Shown: one piece after another, positions 18,589 through 26,670 of the stretch
Layout of the letters: the number at the start of each line of letters is the position of its first letter
Position numbering within the stretch: the first letter of the stretch is position 1
From: Candidatus Uhrbacteria bacterium
GTDB lineage: Bacteria > Patescibacteriota > Patescibacteriia > 2-12-FULL-60-25
Assembly (NCBI GenBank): GCA_903918235.1
Contig: CAIXDN010000081.1
Location: 1-38,326, forward strand
Direction of reading: 5' to 3'
Length of the DNA: 38,326 bases
The notes under the pieces: generated by a model
Told to the model about the DNA's origin: nothing
The model's input: the letters and a program-made list of their open reading frames with translations, nothing else
Database searches by the model: none
Position numbers and translations under genes: made by a program

Positions 18589-18942
18589 TCAGGAGGGGGT
18601 CTGGGGGCTCCCGATGAGGACGACGATCGCGCCAAAGACGGCCGCGATCCCGCAAAACATCCCAACCAGGGGGACGTTCACTGGCTCGCCGTTGATGGCG
18701 TTCATCTGGATGCAGATGAGGGCCATCGTCGTGCCGATCCCCACGGCGACCGCGGGCGGGATGATCTTGGCCTTGAATGGCCAGCTGGACCTGACGATCC
18801 CTGCCCCTATCAGGGCTCCGATCGTCATAATGAGCCATCCCCACCACAGGGGTTGCTCGTCTACGCCTGCGCAGTACGCGCCAGCAAGCGCCGCGCCAGC
18901 AAGCGCCGCGAGAAACGAAATCGAGAACTTGATCTTATTCAT
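18589..18942 (-). CDS. Small membrane protein (117 aa, ~4 TM)
   Basis: AGGAGG SD before ATG; MNKIKFSISFLAALAGAALAGAYCAG...; hydrophobic segments. Confidence 0.65.
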   Translation of the reverse strand: MNKIKFSISFLAALAGAALAGAYCAGVDEQPLWWGWLIMTIGALIGAGIVRSSWPFKAKIIPPAVAVGIGTTMALICIQMNAINGEPVNVPLVGMFCGIAAVFGAIVVLIGSPQTPS

Positions 18943-18963
18943 GGAACCTCCTGTTCAGCTGAT

Positions 18964-18982
18964 GTGACATTCCCTGTCACAT
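18964..18982. promoter_or_regulatory. Perfect inverted repeat (candidate operator) in divergent intergenic region
   Basis: TGTGACA-TTCCC-TGTCACA. Confidence 0.5.
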
Positions 18983-19077
18983 GGGGTCAGTTTTGACAAT
19001 CCAATGTATCACAAAAAGACGGTTCTGTCAACCGTCTTGGTGGCTAAAAGCCTTGATTTAGCGCAAAATGTCTCTAT

Positions 19078-20732
19078 ATGGACACCTCAAACAACGCCTT
19101 CATGGCCGCAAGCCTCGTTGGGCGCCTCCAAGAGAGCTTTGGAATTGGCGGAGATAACCGAGCGGCTGAGCTTGACTTCACCCGTCTCCGCTACGTCATA
19201 TACGCACGCAAGAGCACGGACAGTAGGAGAAGCAGGAGCGGAGTATCCCCGACCAGCTCCACGCTTGTAGAGAGCTTGCAGACCGTTTGGGCGTGAAGGT
19301 GGTTGACCGAATCCACGAGGAACAATCAGCCAAACTCTCGGACAAGCGACCGAAGTTCCGGGAAATGTTGGACGGCATCATCATCTGGTCTCCCGACCGT
19401 CTCGCCCGCAACATGAAAGAGGCGGGAGAAATCATCGACCTCCTCGACCGTGGCATTATCAAAGACCTCAAGTTCTCAAACAACTTTGTGTTTACCAACG
19501 AGCCATCAGGCAAGATGCTCCTCGGGATTAGCTTCGTCATAGCCAAGCAATACAGCGACCAGCACGGCCAGAACGTGAACCGTGCTATTCGTCGCAAGAC
19601 TTCCGAGGGGAAGTACGCGGGGAGTCACACGAAGCACGGTTACTACAAAGACAAAAACCACTTTCTCCAACCTGACGGCGACAACTTTGCCCTTATCTCC
19701 GAGGTCTTTACCATGCGCCTACGCAAAGCCTCTCTCAAAGAGATTGCCACGTGGCTTCGTGAGAAGGGCTACCCACTCAAAACACCGCACACGACACCCA
19801 AGAAGCTCAAAATCAGCGTAAAGTTTATTTCTAACCTTCTTCGTGACCCCGTGTATGCGGGAGCGATGGTCTTTGGAAAGCAGGTCATCAATCTATTCCA
19901 ATTCGAGAACTACGACTTCGTTCCTGCGGTCTCCGTAGAAGACTTCGATAAGTTGTGTAAGCAAGACGGCATCACCAAGGGCTTCACGCTCACCAACCTC
20001 GTCAAAAAACAGGACATCCAAGCTAACCTCATGCGCGAGATGATAACGTGCGCGGGCTGTAACAAATACCTCCATCCGAACATCACCAAAAAGCCAAAAA
20101 CGAGCTATCTCAACTATCGTTGTACAACTCCGACCTGCGTGCGCTTCAACAAGTCCGTGCGTACCAAGGTTATTTTGGCCGCCGTCTACGACTTCCTGAA
20201 CAAACATCCGTTTGCCAACAAGAAAGCGTATGACCGCTACGTCCCCGAGATGGAGCGCATCATCAAAGAACGGAACAAAGAGACCGAAAGTCTCCTGCGC
20301 TCGCTCAACGTCCAGCTACGAAACCTTGCGGAACACATCACGGGCACAAAAAGAGAGATACAGGAGGAGGAAGATACGACGCTCAAAAAGGAGTATAAGC
20401 GTGACCTCAAAGAACAGCTTGAAAAAGCCGCGAAATTGGAGACTCAAATCAAGAAGTTGAAGCAAGCGCGTGAACGAGCAAACGACGTAATCCTCACCTA
20501 CGAAAGTTTCATCGAGCTTTTCCAAAACTTGGCTCAACGTATACAAAATATCGAGAGTATGGCTCATCTGGACTTCATCATCAAAAAACTGTTCTCGAAC
20601 TTTGTGACGGATGGCAAAAAAGTGCTTCAAATAACACAAAACTCTCCTTTCGGAGAGCTCTGTGGGACACTGAATCCTTTGGATTCGGTGATGGTAGCTC
20701 CAAGGGGAGTCGAACCCCTGTTAACGGCTTGA
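19078..20732 (+). pseudogene. Serine recombinase (resolvase/large serine recombinase) with apparent 1-nt frameshift
   Basis: Frame 1 encodes 'RLRYVIYARKSTDS', frame 3 continues 'EKQERSIPDQLHACRELADRLGVKVVDRIHEEQSAK...IIWSPDRLARN...'; zinc-ribbon 'CAGCNKYLHPN...YRCTTPTC'; the junction near 19224 lacks one nt. Confidence 0.85.
20668..20690. repeat. Inverted repeat abutting right attachment core
   Basis: CACTGAATCC-TTT-GGATTCGGTG directly before ATGGTAGC. Confidence 0.7.
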
Positions 20733-20766
20733 AAAGCCGCTGTCCTAACCGTTAGACGATGGAGCC
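20692..20766 (-). tRNA. tRNA-Glu (UUC anticodon)
   Basis: Minus strand GGCTCCATCGTCTAACGGTTAGGACAGCGGCTTTTCAAGCCGTTAACAGGGGTTCGACTCCCCTTGGAGCTACCA; loop TTTTCAA, encoded CCA. Confidence 0.95.
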
Positions 20767-20828
20767 TAACGCGAAGTAGATTAGGCAATTTTTAGGTCAA
20801 AGTCAAGGATTCGCGTTATCATAGCGCT

Positions 20829-23384
20829 ATGCCGACTCCTTCACAAACAAAATCCTATTGGAATCTCTCACCAGAAGAGACATTTCAAGCCCTAAAAAGC
20901 ACCCAAGAAGGCCTTTCCAACCAAGAAGCCGCTCTCAGGCTATCTTCCGGAAAAAACCGATTGCCGAGGCGCCATCCAGACGGAGCCATCCGATTATTTT
21001 TGAAACAACTCTCCAATCCCCTTTTGATAATACTTGTCGCTTCCGGCTTGATCACCATCGCATTACAACAATGGATTGAAACAATCATTATCAGTATTTC
21101 TATCATCGCAAATGCCTCCCTTGGTTTTTGGCAAGAATGGAAAGCGCAACATGTCCTAGAAGCACTAGAAGCCTATCTACAAACACAGGCACGTGTTCGC
21201 CGAGAAAATACTGTACATACGATCGATGCGATAAACCTCGTTCCAGGCGACGTCATCATCCTTTCACAAGGCGATCGTATCCCTGCTGATGCGCGCCTGA
21301 TCGGATCCCAGAATCTCATGGTCGATGAAAGCATTCTCACAGGAGAAGCGCAGGCGATAGAAAAAAATATCAAAACAATAAACAAATCAAGCGACCTCGC
21401 CGATCGTGAAGACATGGTCTATAGCGGAACAACGATCACAGAGGGTCTAGGTGAAGCCGTCATCACAACAACTGGTTCACACACAGAATTTGGTTCTATC
21501 GCAGAAATGGCAACACGCGGACAAGAGATTCCAACACCTCTTCAGCTAGAAGTAGCCCGTCTCTCGCGATGGATTGGTATCGGCGTCATCATTATTATTA
21601 TCGGACTATTTGCGCTTGGCATCTCCACGGGCCATGGCTGGATCGAGATGTTCCTACTGTCCGTTGCGATCGGCGTGTCTACCGTACCAGAAGGAATGCC
21701 AATTGCACTCACGGTAATTTTAGCAATCGGCGTTGAGCGTTTAGCCAGTCGACAAGGCATCGTGCGTCGATTGGTTGCTGCAGAAGCACTCGGCTCAACC
21801 ACGCTGATCCTCACGGACAAAACCGGCACACTCACACAAGCAAAAATGTCATTAGAGTCCATCCTTCCTGAATCCAACATAGACAACAAAATATTACTAT
21901 CCAAAGCCGTTCTAACATCACAAGTACTCATAGAAAACCCAGAAGAAATACCAGAAGAATGGAAACTCATCGGACGACCAATGGAGGTCGCGCTCGTACA
22001 AGGAGCAGCAAAACAACTGGCTCTTCTACCAGAGATTCTTTCAAGGTCAACTATTATTCAACGCATTCCTTTTGATTCAGCATATAAATTCTCAGGAGTC
22101 GTTATTGAACAAAATGGAAAACGAGAAGCCATCCTTGTGGGCGCACCAGATATCCTACTCTCCCTCGTCAATTTGCCAGAAGAACAGCGCAAGAAGAAAG
22201 AAATAGAAATATCCGATCGCGCCAATGAAGGCATTCGACTCCTCGGAGTCGCTGTAATGGATCTTGATGGAAAAAAGACGCTTCCACACCCAAAAAATAT
22301 CACAGGCGGATTTCAATTTGCTGGACTTCTCGGCTTTCGCGATCCATTACGTCCTCAAGTCATAGAAGCGATTCACGATATCGGTCAATCAGGAGTTCGT
22401 ACACGTATTGTCACTGGCGATCATCCAGGAACAGCGACCGCCATCGCTCGTGAAATCGGACTCATCGGACCAGATGAAAAAGCCATTCATGGAAAAGACA
22501 TCCAATCATTAAGTGAAAGAGATCTTCGGGCCACGCGTGTCTTTGCACGAGTAACTCCAGCTCAAAAATTAGAGCTCGTAGAACGCTACCGAAGCATCGG
22601 AGAGATCGTCGCCGTAACAGGCGATGGCGTAAACGACGCTCCAGCACTCCGTTCCGCAGATATCGGTGTCGCGATGGGCTCTGGCACTGACGTCTCAAAA
22701 GATGCAGCTGACCTCGTAATTCTTGACGATAACTTTACCACCATCGTCGCGGCGATACAGGAAGGCCGTCATATTATTAGTAATATTCGTAAAGCAGTCG
22801 CCTACGCACTCATTAATGCATTTGGAGAATTTGCGCTTGTAACCGGGGCTTTTATAATTGGTATTCACCTGCCAATAAACACATTACAAATACTGTTTAT
22901 CAATATTTTTACAGATTCCATTCCTGCGATTGCTTTTGCCTTTGAGAAAAATGGAGTGCATAACAAACGCAATACAGCGAGCATTTTATCAAGGGGTATG
23001 CGCGTCCTCATCATAGTTGGAGGACTTTGTGGAAGCAGTATTCTATTCTTGACACATCTCCTACTGCTTCGTGTGATTTCTGATCCAATCACAGCAAGAA
23101 CCATAACGTATATTGCACTTGCTCTTTCCACGTTATTCACGGCACTCGCATTACGCAGTCTTAAAAAACCAATATGGCGAATAAACCCAAAAGACAACGT
23201 AGTCATGTCAATCGGTGTTGGAATAGGCATAGCCATGATTCTCTTCAGCGTATATCTACCAATAGGCAACCAAGTTCTTGAAACAAACCCGCTCTCTATC
23301 CAATGGATTCTCATCGCCTTTGCCATCAGCATCGTCACAATTGTTCCGATAGAAATCACAAAATGGATACAAAGCCGTCAATGA
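20829..23384 (+). CDS. Cation-transporting P-type ATPase (P2A, Ca2+-ATPase-like)
   Basis: 'ILTDKTGTLTQ' phosphorylation motif, 'STVPEGMPIALTV', 'TGDGVNDAPALRSADIGVAMG'. Confidence 0.96.
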   Translation: MPTPSQTKSYWNLSPEETFQALKSTQEGLSNQEAALRLSSGKNRLPRRHPDGAIRLFLKQLSNPLLIILVASGLITIALQQWIETIIISISIIANASLGFWQEWKAQHVLEALEAYLQTQARVRRENTVHTIDAINLVPGDVIILSQGDRIPADARLIGSQNLMVDESILTGEAQAIEKNIKTINKSSDLADREDMVYSGTTITEGLGEAVITTTGSHTEFGSIAEMATRGQEIPTPLQLEVARLSRWIGIGVIIIIIGLFALGISTGHGWIEMFLLSVAIGVSTVPEGMPIALTVILAIGVERLASRQGIVRRLVAAEALGSTTLILTDKTGTLTQAKMSLESILPESNIDNKILLSKAVLTSQVLIENPEEIPEEWKLIGRPMEVALVQGAAKQLALLPEILSRSTIIQRIPFDSAYKFSGVVIEQNGKREAILVGAPDILLSLVNLPEEQRKKKEIEISDRANEGIRLLGVAVMDLDGKKTLPHPKNITGGFQFAGLLGFRDPLRPQVIEAIHDIGQSGVRTRIVTGDHPGTATAIAREIGLIGPDEKAIHGKDIQSLSERDLRATRVFARVTPAQKLELVERYRSIGEIVAVTGDGVNDAPALRSADIGVAMGSGTDVSKDAADLVILDDNFTTIVAAIQEGRHIISNIRKAVAYALINAFGEFALVTGAFIIGIHLPINTLQILFINIFTDSIPAIAFAFEKNGVHNKRNTASILSRGMRVLIIVGGLCGSSILFLTHLLLLRVISDPITARTITYIALALSTLFTALALRSLKKPIWRINPKDNVVMSIGVGIGIAMILFSVYLPIGNQVLETNPLSIQWILIAFAISIVTIVPIEITKWIQSRQ

Positions 23385-23417
23385 AATACAAACTGTCATA
23401 ATCAGAGACATGCCCCG

Positions 23418-23456
23418 TTGACAAGAATGAAAATAGAGAGTATTTTATTTCATTCT
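23418..23456 (+). promoter_or_regulatory. Promoter TTGACA-17-TATTTT with overlapping inverted-repeat operator
   Basis: TTGACA 23418-23423, TATTTT 23441-23446; AGAATGAAA (23424-23432) / TTTCATTCT (23448-23456). Confidence 0.7.
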
Positions 23457-23464
23457 CTCAACAC

Positions 23465-24256
23465 ATGTTGTCTAAACGCCATCCGACGCTGTATCGCGTC
23501 GCAGTCAAATACCACCAAACCCGCCGCCAAATGCATTAGCTGCGGGATCGTTCACTTGCCAGGACCCAATCGACAGACCTCTTACCTGTTCGCCTATTCA
23601 AACATCAATCACCTCTTTTGCGAAAGCTAGGGACCGTGGATATGCGTTTACAGCAAAACAAAATCGTGAACCTTAAACTAGCAGCCGCCTGTATAAATGG
23701 AACGTTCATTCGTCCAGGTGAAACACTTTCGTTATGGAAACTGATAGGGAAACCCACAGCAAAACGAGGGTTTACAGAAGGTTTACTCATCGCTCAAGGA
23801 AAGCCAACAAGCGGTATCGGAGGCGGACTCTGTCAAATGGCCAATCTATTGCATTGGATGTTTTTACATTCTCCCCTCATCATCACAGAACGACATCATC
23901 ATTCAATCGATCTTTTTCCTGATTCTGGGCGCACGCTTCCATTTGGAACAGGTGCAACAATCTTTTATAATTACGTAGACTTACAGGTAAAAAATCCAAC
24001 AAAACACACATTGCAACTCCATGTCTGGGTTGATGATGAATTTCTTAAAGGAGAAATTTTAAGCGATTCCAATACACCATTTCGTTATTCCATTATTGAG
24101 CGTGAGCATGCCTTTGAACGTGACAAAAATAACCAGTTCTGGCGTAAAAATAAAATCTATCGAGAAACTCGCTCCACGCAAACCGGCCAAGTCCTGGGCG
24201 AAGAACTCATCATGAACAATCGAGCTCGCGTCGCATATGAACCGACGATAGGTTAA
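23465..24256 (+). pseudogene. VanW family protein interrupted by in-frame TAG
   Basis: MLSKRHPTLYRVAVKYHQTRRQMH*LRDRSLARTQSTDLLPVRLFKHQSPLLRKLGTVDMRLQQNKIVNLKLAAACINGTFIRPGETLSLWKLIGKPT...GGGLCQMANLLHWM...ERHHHSID. Confidence 0.82.
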
Positions 24257-24939
24257 CGTTTCCGCCACTCCTCAATCATTTTATGATTACCAGAAAGCAA
24301 AACTTCTGGCACATCCCAACTCTTCTTTTTAGTTAAAAGATATTTTTCCGGTCTCGTATACTGCGGATATTCTACTTCCCCCTCAACCGTATGCGATTCT
24401 TGATCAAGAGAGGCTTTTTGACCCAAAACAAAGGGACGCAACCGTGCAGCCGCATCAGCCATCACCATAGCCGGTAGCTCCCCGCCCGTAAGGACATACG
24501 GACCAATGGAAAGCTCCTCATCAGCAAGATGCTCGGCAATACGTTCATCCATTCCTTCATAACGTCCACACAAAAACACAAGACGATCATATTTGGATAA
24601 TCGCATCGCCTCTTGTTGCGTAAACATTGTTCCTTTTGCGCTCGTCACAATCACACGCGCCTTGTTTGATGCTGCCGTCTTCTTTCCATCTTTTGTCCGC
24701 AACTTCAATGCAACAAGCGCCTCATGAAAAGGCGCAATCTTCATCAACATTCCAGGCCCTCCCCCAAATGGCTTATCATCAACCGTGTGATGATTGTCAT
24801 GCGTCCAATCTCTCAATTGATGGACATGAATCGACAAAGCCTTCGCCTTTTCTCCACGCCCTAAAATCGATCCATGCATATAAGGATCAACCATCTCCGG
24901 AAAGATAGTCACGATATCAATACGCAAAGGCTTTTTCAT
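24253..24939 (-). CDS. trmD: tRNA (guanine-N1)-methyltransferase TrmD
   Basis: MKKPLRIDIVTIFPEMVDPYMHGSILGRG..., 'FLCGRYEGMDERIAEHLADEELSIGPYVLTGGELPAMVMADA'. Confidence 0.97.
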   Translation of the reverse strand: MKKPLRIDIVTIFPEMVDPYMHGSILGRGEKAKALSIHVHQLRDWTHDNHHTVDDKPFGGGPGMLMKIAPFHEALVALKLRTKDGKKTAASNKARVIVTSAKGTMFTQQEAMRLSKYDRLVFLCGRYEGMDERIAEHLADEELSIGPYVLTGGELPAMVMADAAARLRPFVLGQKASLDQESHTVEGEVEYPQYTRPEKYLLTKKKSWDVPEVLLSGNHKMIEEWRKR

Positions 24940-24978
24940 AAAACAAGATTGCCACGTCCTGCTTGAAACCACAAACCA

Positions 24979-25019
24979 AAACCCCTCTCCTTACAAAGGA
25001 GAGGGGTAGGGATGAGGTT
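24979..25019. repeat. Palindromic intergenic repeat (AACCCCTCTCCTT...AGGAGAGGGGTAGGGATGAGGTT)
   Basis: CCCCTCTCCTT-ACA-AAGGAGAGGGG; shares right arm with 6513-6595 element; overlaps stop of KH gene. Confidence 0.88.
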
Positions 25020-25410
25020 AGATTCCAAGATCTGCCAAATCTTCATCCGACACGAGACCGGCATCTCCATGAACTCGTGGCTTAGAAGAGACATCTTCCG
25101 AAGCCATCGATTCATTCATCATAACACCCTTCTTTTCCTGATGCTGACGACGCATTTCCTCTGGCTCGTAAATCAACATACTGACACGAGCGTCATCCTT
25201 TGCACCAACGATCTTAAGCAAAATGCGAAGTGCACGAGCCGTCTGACCCTGGCGGCCGATGATATAACCCATGTCTTCTGGGTTGACGTGTAACGTGATC
25301 TTTACACCACGATCGTCAATTTCACGGGTGGTTTTAACATCCTCAGGATGATTAACCAAAGATTTCACCACGTATTCAAGAAACTGCTGGTCTTTTTGCA
25401 TTTCCTCCAT
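25018..25410 (-). CDS. khpA: KH domain RNA-binding protein (KhpA/YlqC-like)
   Basis: 'MGYIIGRQGQTARALRILLKIVGAKDDARVSMLI' KH GxxG motif. Confidence 0.9.
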   Translation of the reverse strand: MEEMQKDQQFLEYVVKSLVNHPEDVKTTREIDDRGVKITLHVNPEDMGYIIGRQGQTARALRILLKIVGAKDDARVSMLIYEPEEMRRQHQEKKGVMMNESMASEDVSSKPRVHGDAGLVSDEDLADLGI

Positions 25411-25610
25411 AATCGGCTAGATAAAATATGAATATGCCCGTGAATGGGGCTAGGAAATCTTAACATGACGCCAGAATAATGGCCAATCCATGCCTCGTAA
25501 TCAGCAGATCTACGGGGTTGACCATTTTATGGCTTTCCTATAAGCTTTTGCGCATGCTCTCAGGGTACCCTTCTGGCGAAGGCTGCCATATTATTCACTA
25601 CTCACTATCC

Positions 25611-25928
25611 ATGTTAACCATCCGTCTCACCCGTATCGGAAAGAAAAAGCAACCAGCTTACCGCTTTATCGTATCGGAAAAAGCTCGTGACCCTTGGGGA
25701 AAAGCCCTTGAGATTCTCGGCGCCTACAACCCTCTCACAAACCCAGCCACAATCAGCATCGAGAGAGAGCGTGTCGAGTATTGGATCAGCAAAGGTGCTC
25801 AAACATCTGACACCGTACGCAATATCTTCATCGATCAAGGCATTCTAAAGGGCAGCAAGGTAAAGCTTGCCGGCCTCTCAATCCGCCGCAAAGCAAAGCT
25901 CGAGAAAGAAAAAGCCGCCGCAAAATAA
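25611..25928 (+). CDS. rpsP: 30S ribosomal protein S16
   Basis: MLTIRLTRIGKKKQPAYRFIVSEKARDPWGKALEILGAYNP... Confidence 0.96.
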   Translation: MLTIRLTRIGKKKQPAYRFIVSEKARDPWGKALEILGAYNPLTNPATISIERERVEYWISKGAQTSDTVRNIFIDQGILKGSKVKLAGLSIRRKAKLEKEKAAAK

Positions 25929-25932
25929 GAAC

Positions 25933-25970
25933 AAAAATCCCGTCCCGATAACCATTGGGACGGGATTTTT
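25933..25970 (+). terminator. Intrinsic terminator of rpsP
   Basis: AAAAATCCCGTCCC-N10-GGGACGGGATTTTT. Confidence 0.9.
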
Positions 25971-25985
25971 CTATCCCAGAAGACC

Positions 25986-26014
25986 TTGACAAATAACCAA
26001 ATATGCGTTAATAA
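25986..26014 (+). promoter_or_regulatory. Sigma70-like promoter (TTGACA-17-TAATAA)
   Basis: TTGACA at 25986, TAATAA at 26009. Confidence 0.65.
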
Positions 26015-26040
26015 TTTAATTGCTAACAAGCGAGGTTCGT

Positions 26041-26622
26041 ATGTTTCGCTTTTGGATTCCAATGGGTAAGGTCGGGATCGCCCTTCCTATGCGTCAGCAC
26101 AGTCGTCTACTGGAAACATGTTTCCGCGGTACCGAAGTCAGGGAAGCGGGTAATTTCAAACAATGGCCGAGTTTTGCTCTGATGATGCGCGATCAAAAGC
26201 TCACAGAGAGGCTCTCTGAAATTATCGACGATGTCCTACGAGAAAAAGGACTGCCGACACGCAATCAGAATTACACGGAAATCATCAGTGTACAGCTCGA
26301 TGAACCCGTCGGATGGACATCGACCATTCCTTGCGAGCAAGTTCAAGACATGCCAAGTGAGCGTCGTCCACTAAACAAGCAGTCCGAAGCGCTTTTCATT
26401 GCAGATAAGTCAGTGCTTGCGCCACTAACAAACATCGTAACATTCGTCGCAGAATTCAGAGTCGACCTCATGGGCAGCCTCGATGCGCTCATCTTGATTC
26501 ACTCGCTGTACCCAGGGCCAAGCGTCGGTCCCCTCGTCGGGAATATGACAGAAGCAACCGGCCTCATGTGGTTTGACTTCCATCATCCTGGTGGCAATCA
26601 CCTCATGAACCTCGAACTCTAA
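26041..26622 (+). CDS. Hypothetical protein (193 aa)
   Basis: MFRFWIPMGKVGIALPMRQHSRLLE...; own promoter and terminator. Confidence 0.72.
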   Translation: MFRFWIPMGKVGIALPMRQHSRLLETCFRGTEVREAGNFKQWPSFALMMRDQKLTERLSEIIDDVLREKGLPTRNQNYTEIISVQLDEPVGWTSTIPCEQVQDMPSERRPLNKQSEALFIADKSVLAPLTNIVTFVAEFRVDLMGSLDALILIHSLYPGPSVGPLVGNMTEATGLMWFDFHHPGGNHLMNLEL

Positions 26623-26636
26623 ACCAATACTACGCT

Positions 26637-26662
26637 AGCGGTCCGACCCTCGTCGGACCGCT
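26637..26662 (+). terminator. Intrinsic terminator
   Basis: AGCGGTCCGAC-CCTC-GTCGGACCGCT followed by ATTTCGTTTT. Confidence 0.85.
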
Positions 26663-26670
26663 ATTTCGTT

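Larger units (their letters stand above)
17745..20698. mobile_element. Putative tRNA-Glu-integrated serine-recombinase element (IME-like, ~2.95 kb)
   Basis: ATGGTAGC core repeated at 17745-17752 and 20691-20698; right copy is the tRNA-Glu 3' end; enclosed genes are HTH, small membrane protein and serine recombinase; GC-rich, non-housekeeping content. Confidence 0.6.

Noticed and set aside
18317-18847. 176-aa minus-strand ORF (and 18475-18996 plus ORF) in the GC-rich part of the element
   Set aside because: Arg/Asp-rich out-of-frame translations of GC-rich DNA overlapping the HTH and membrane-protein genes with clear SD sites.
19222-19230. Programmed -1 frameshifting in the recombinase
   Set aside because: No X-XXY-YYZ slippery heptamer or obvious downstream pseudoknot; the -1 frame has a TAG at the junction.
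23466-23540. Alternative genetic code (stop reassignment) to explain VanW TAG
   Set aside because: Other genes in the window use TAA/TGA/TAG as ordinary stops and show no internal TAG or TGA; a single nonsense change is simpler.
24627-24908. Shadow ORF antisense to trmD
   Set aside because: No SD, no domain, fully inside trmD.
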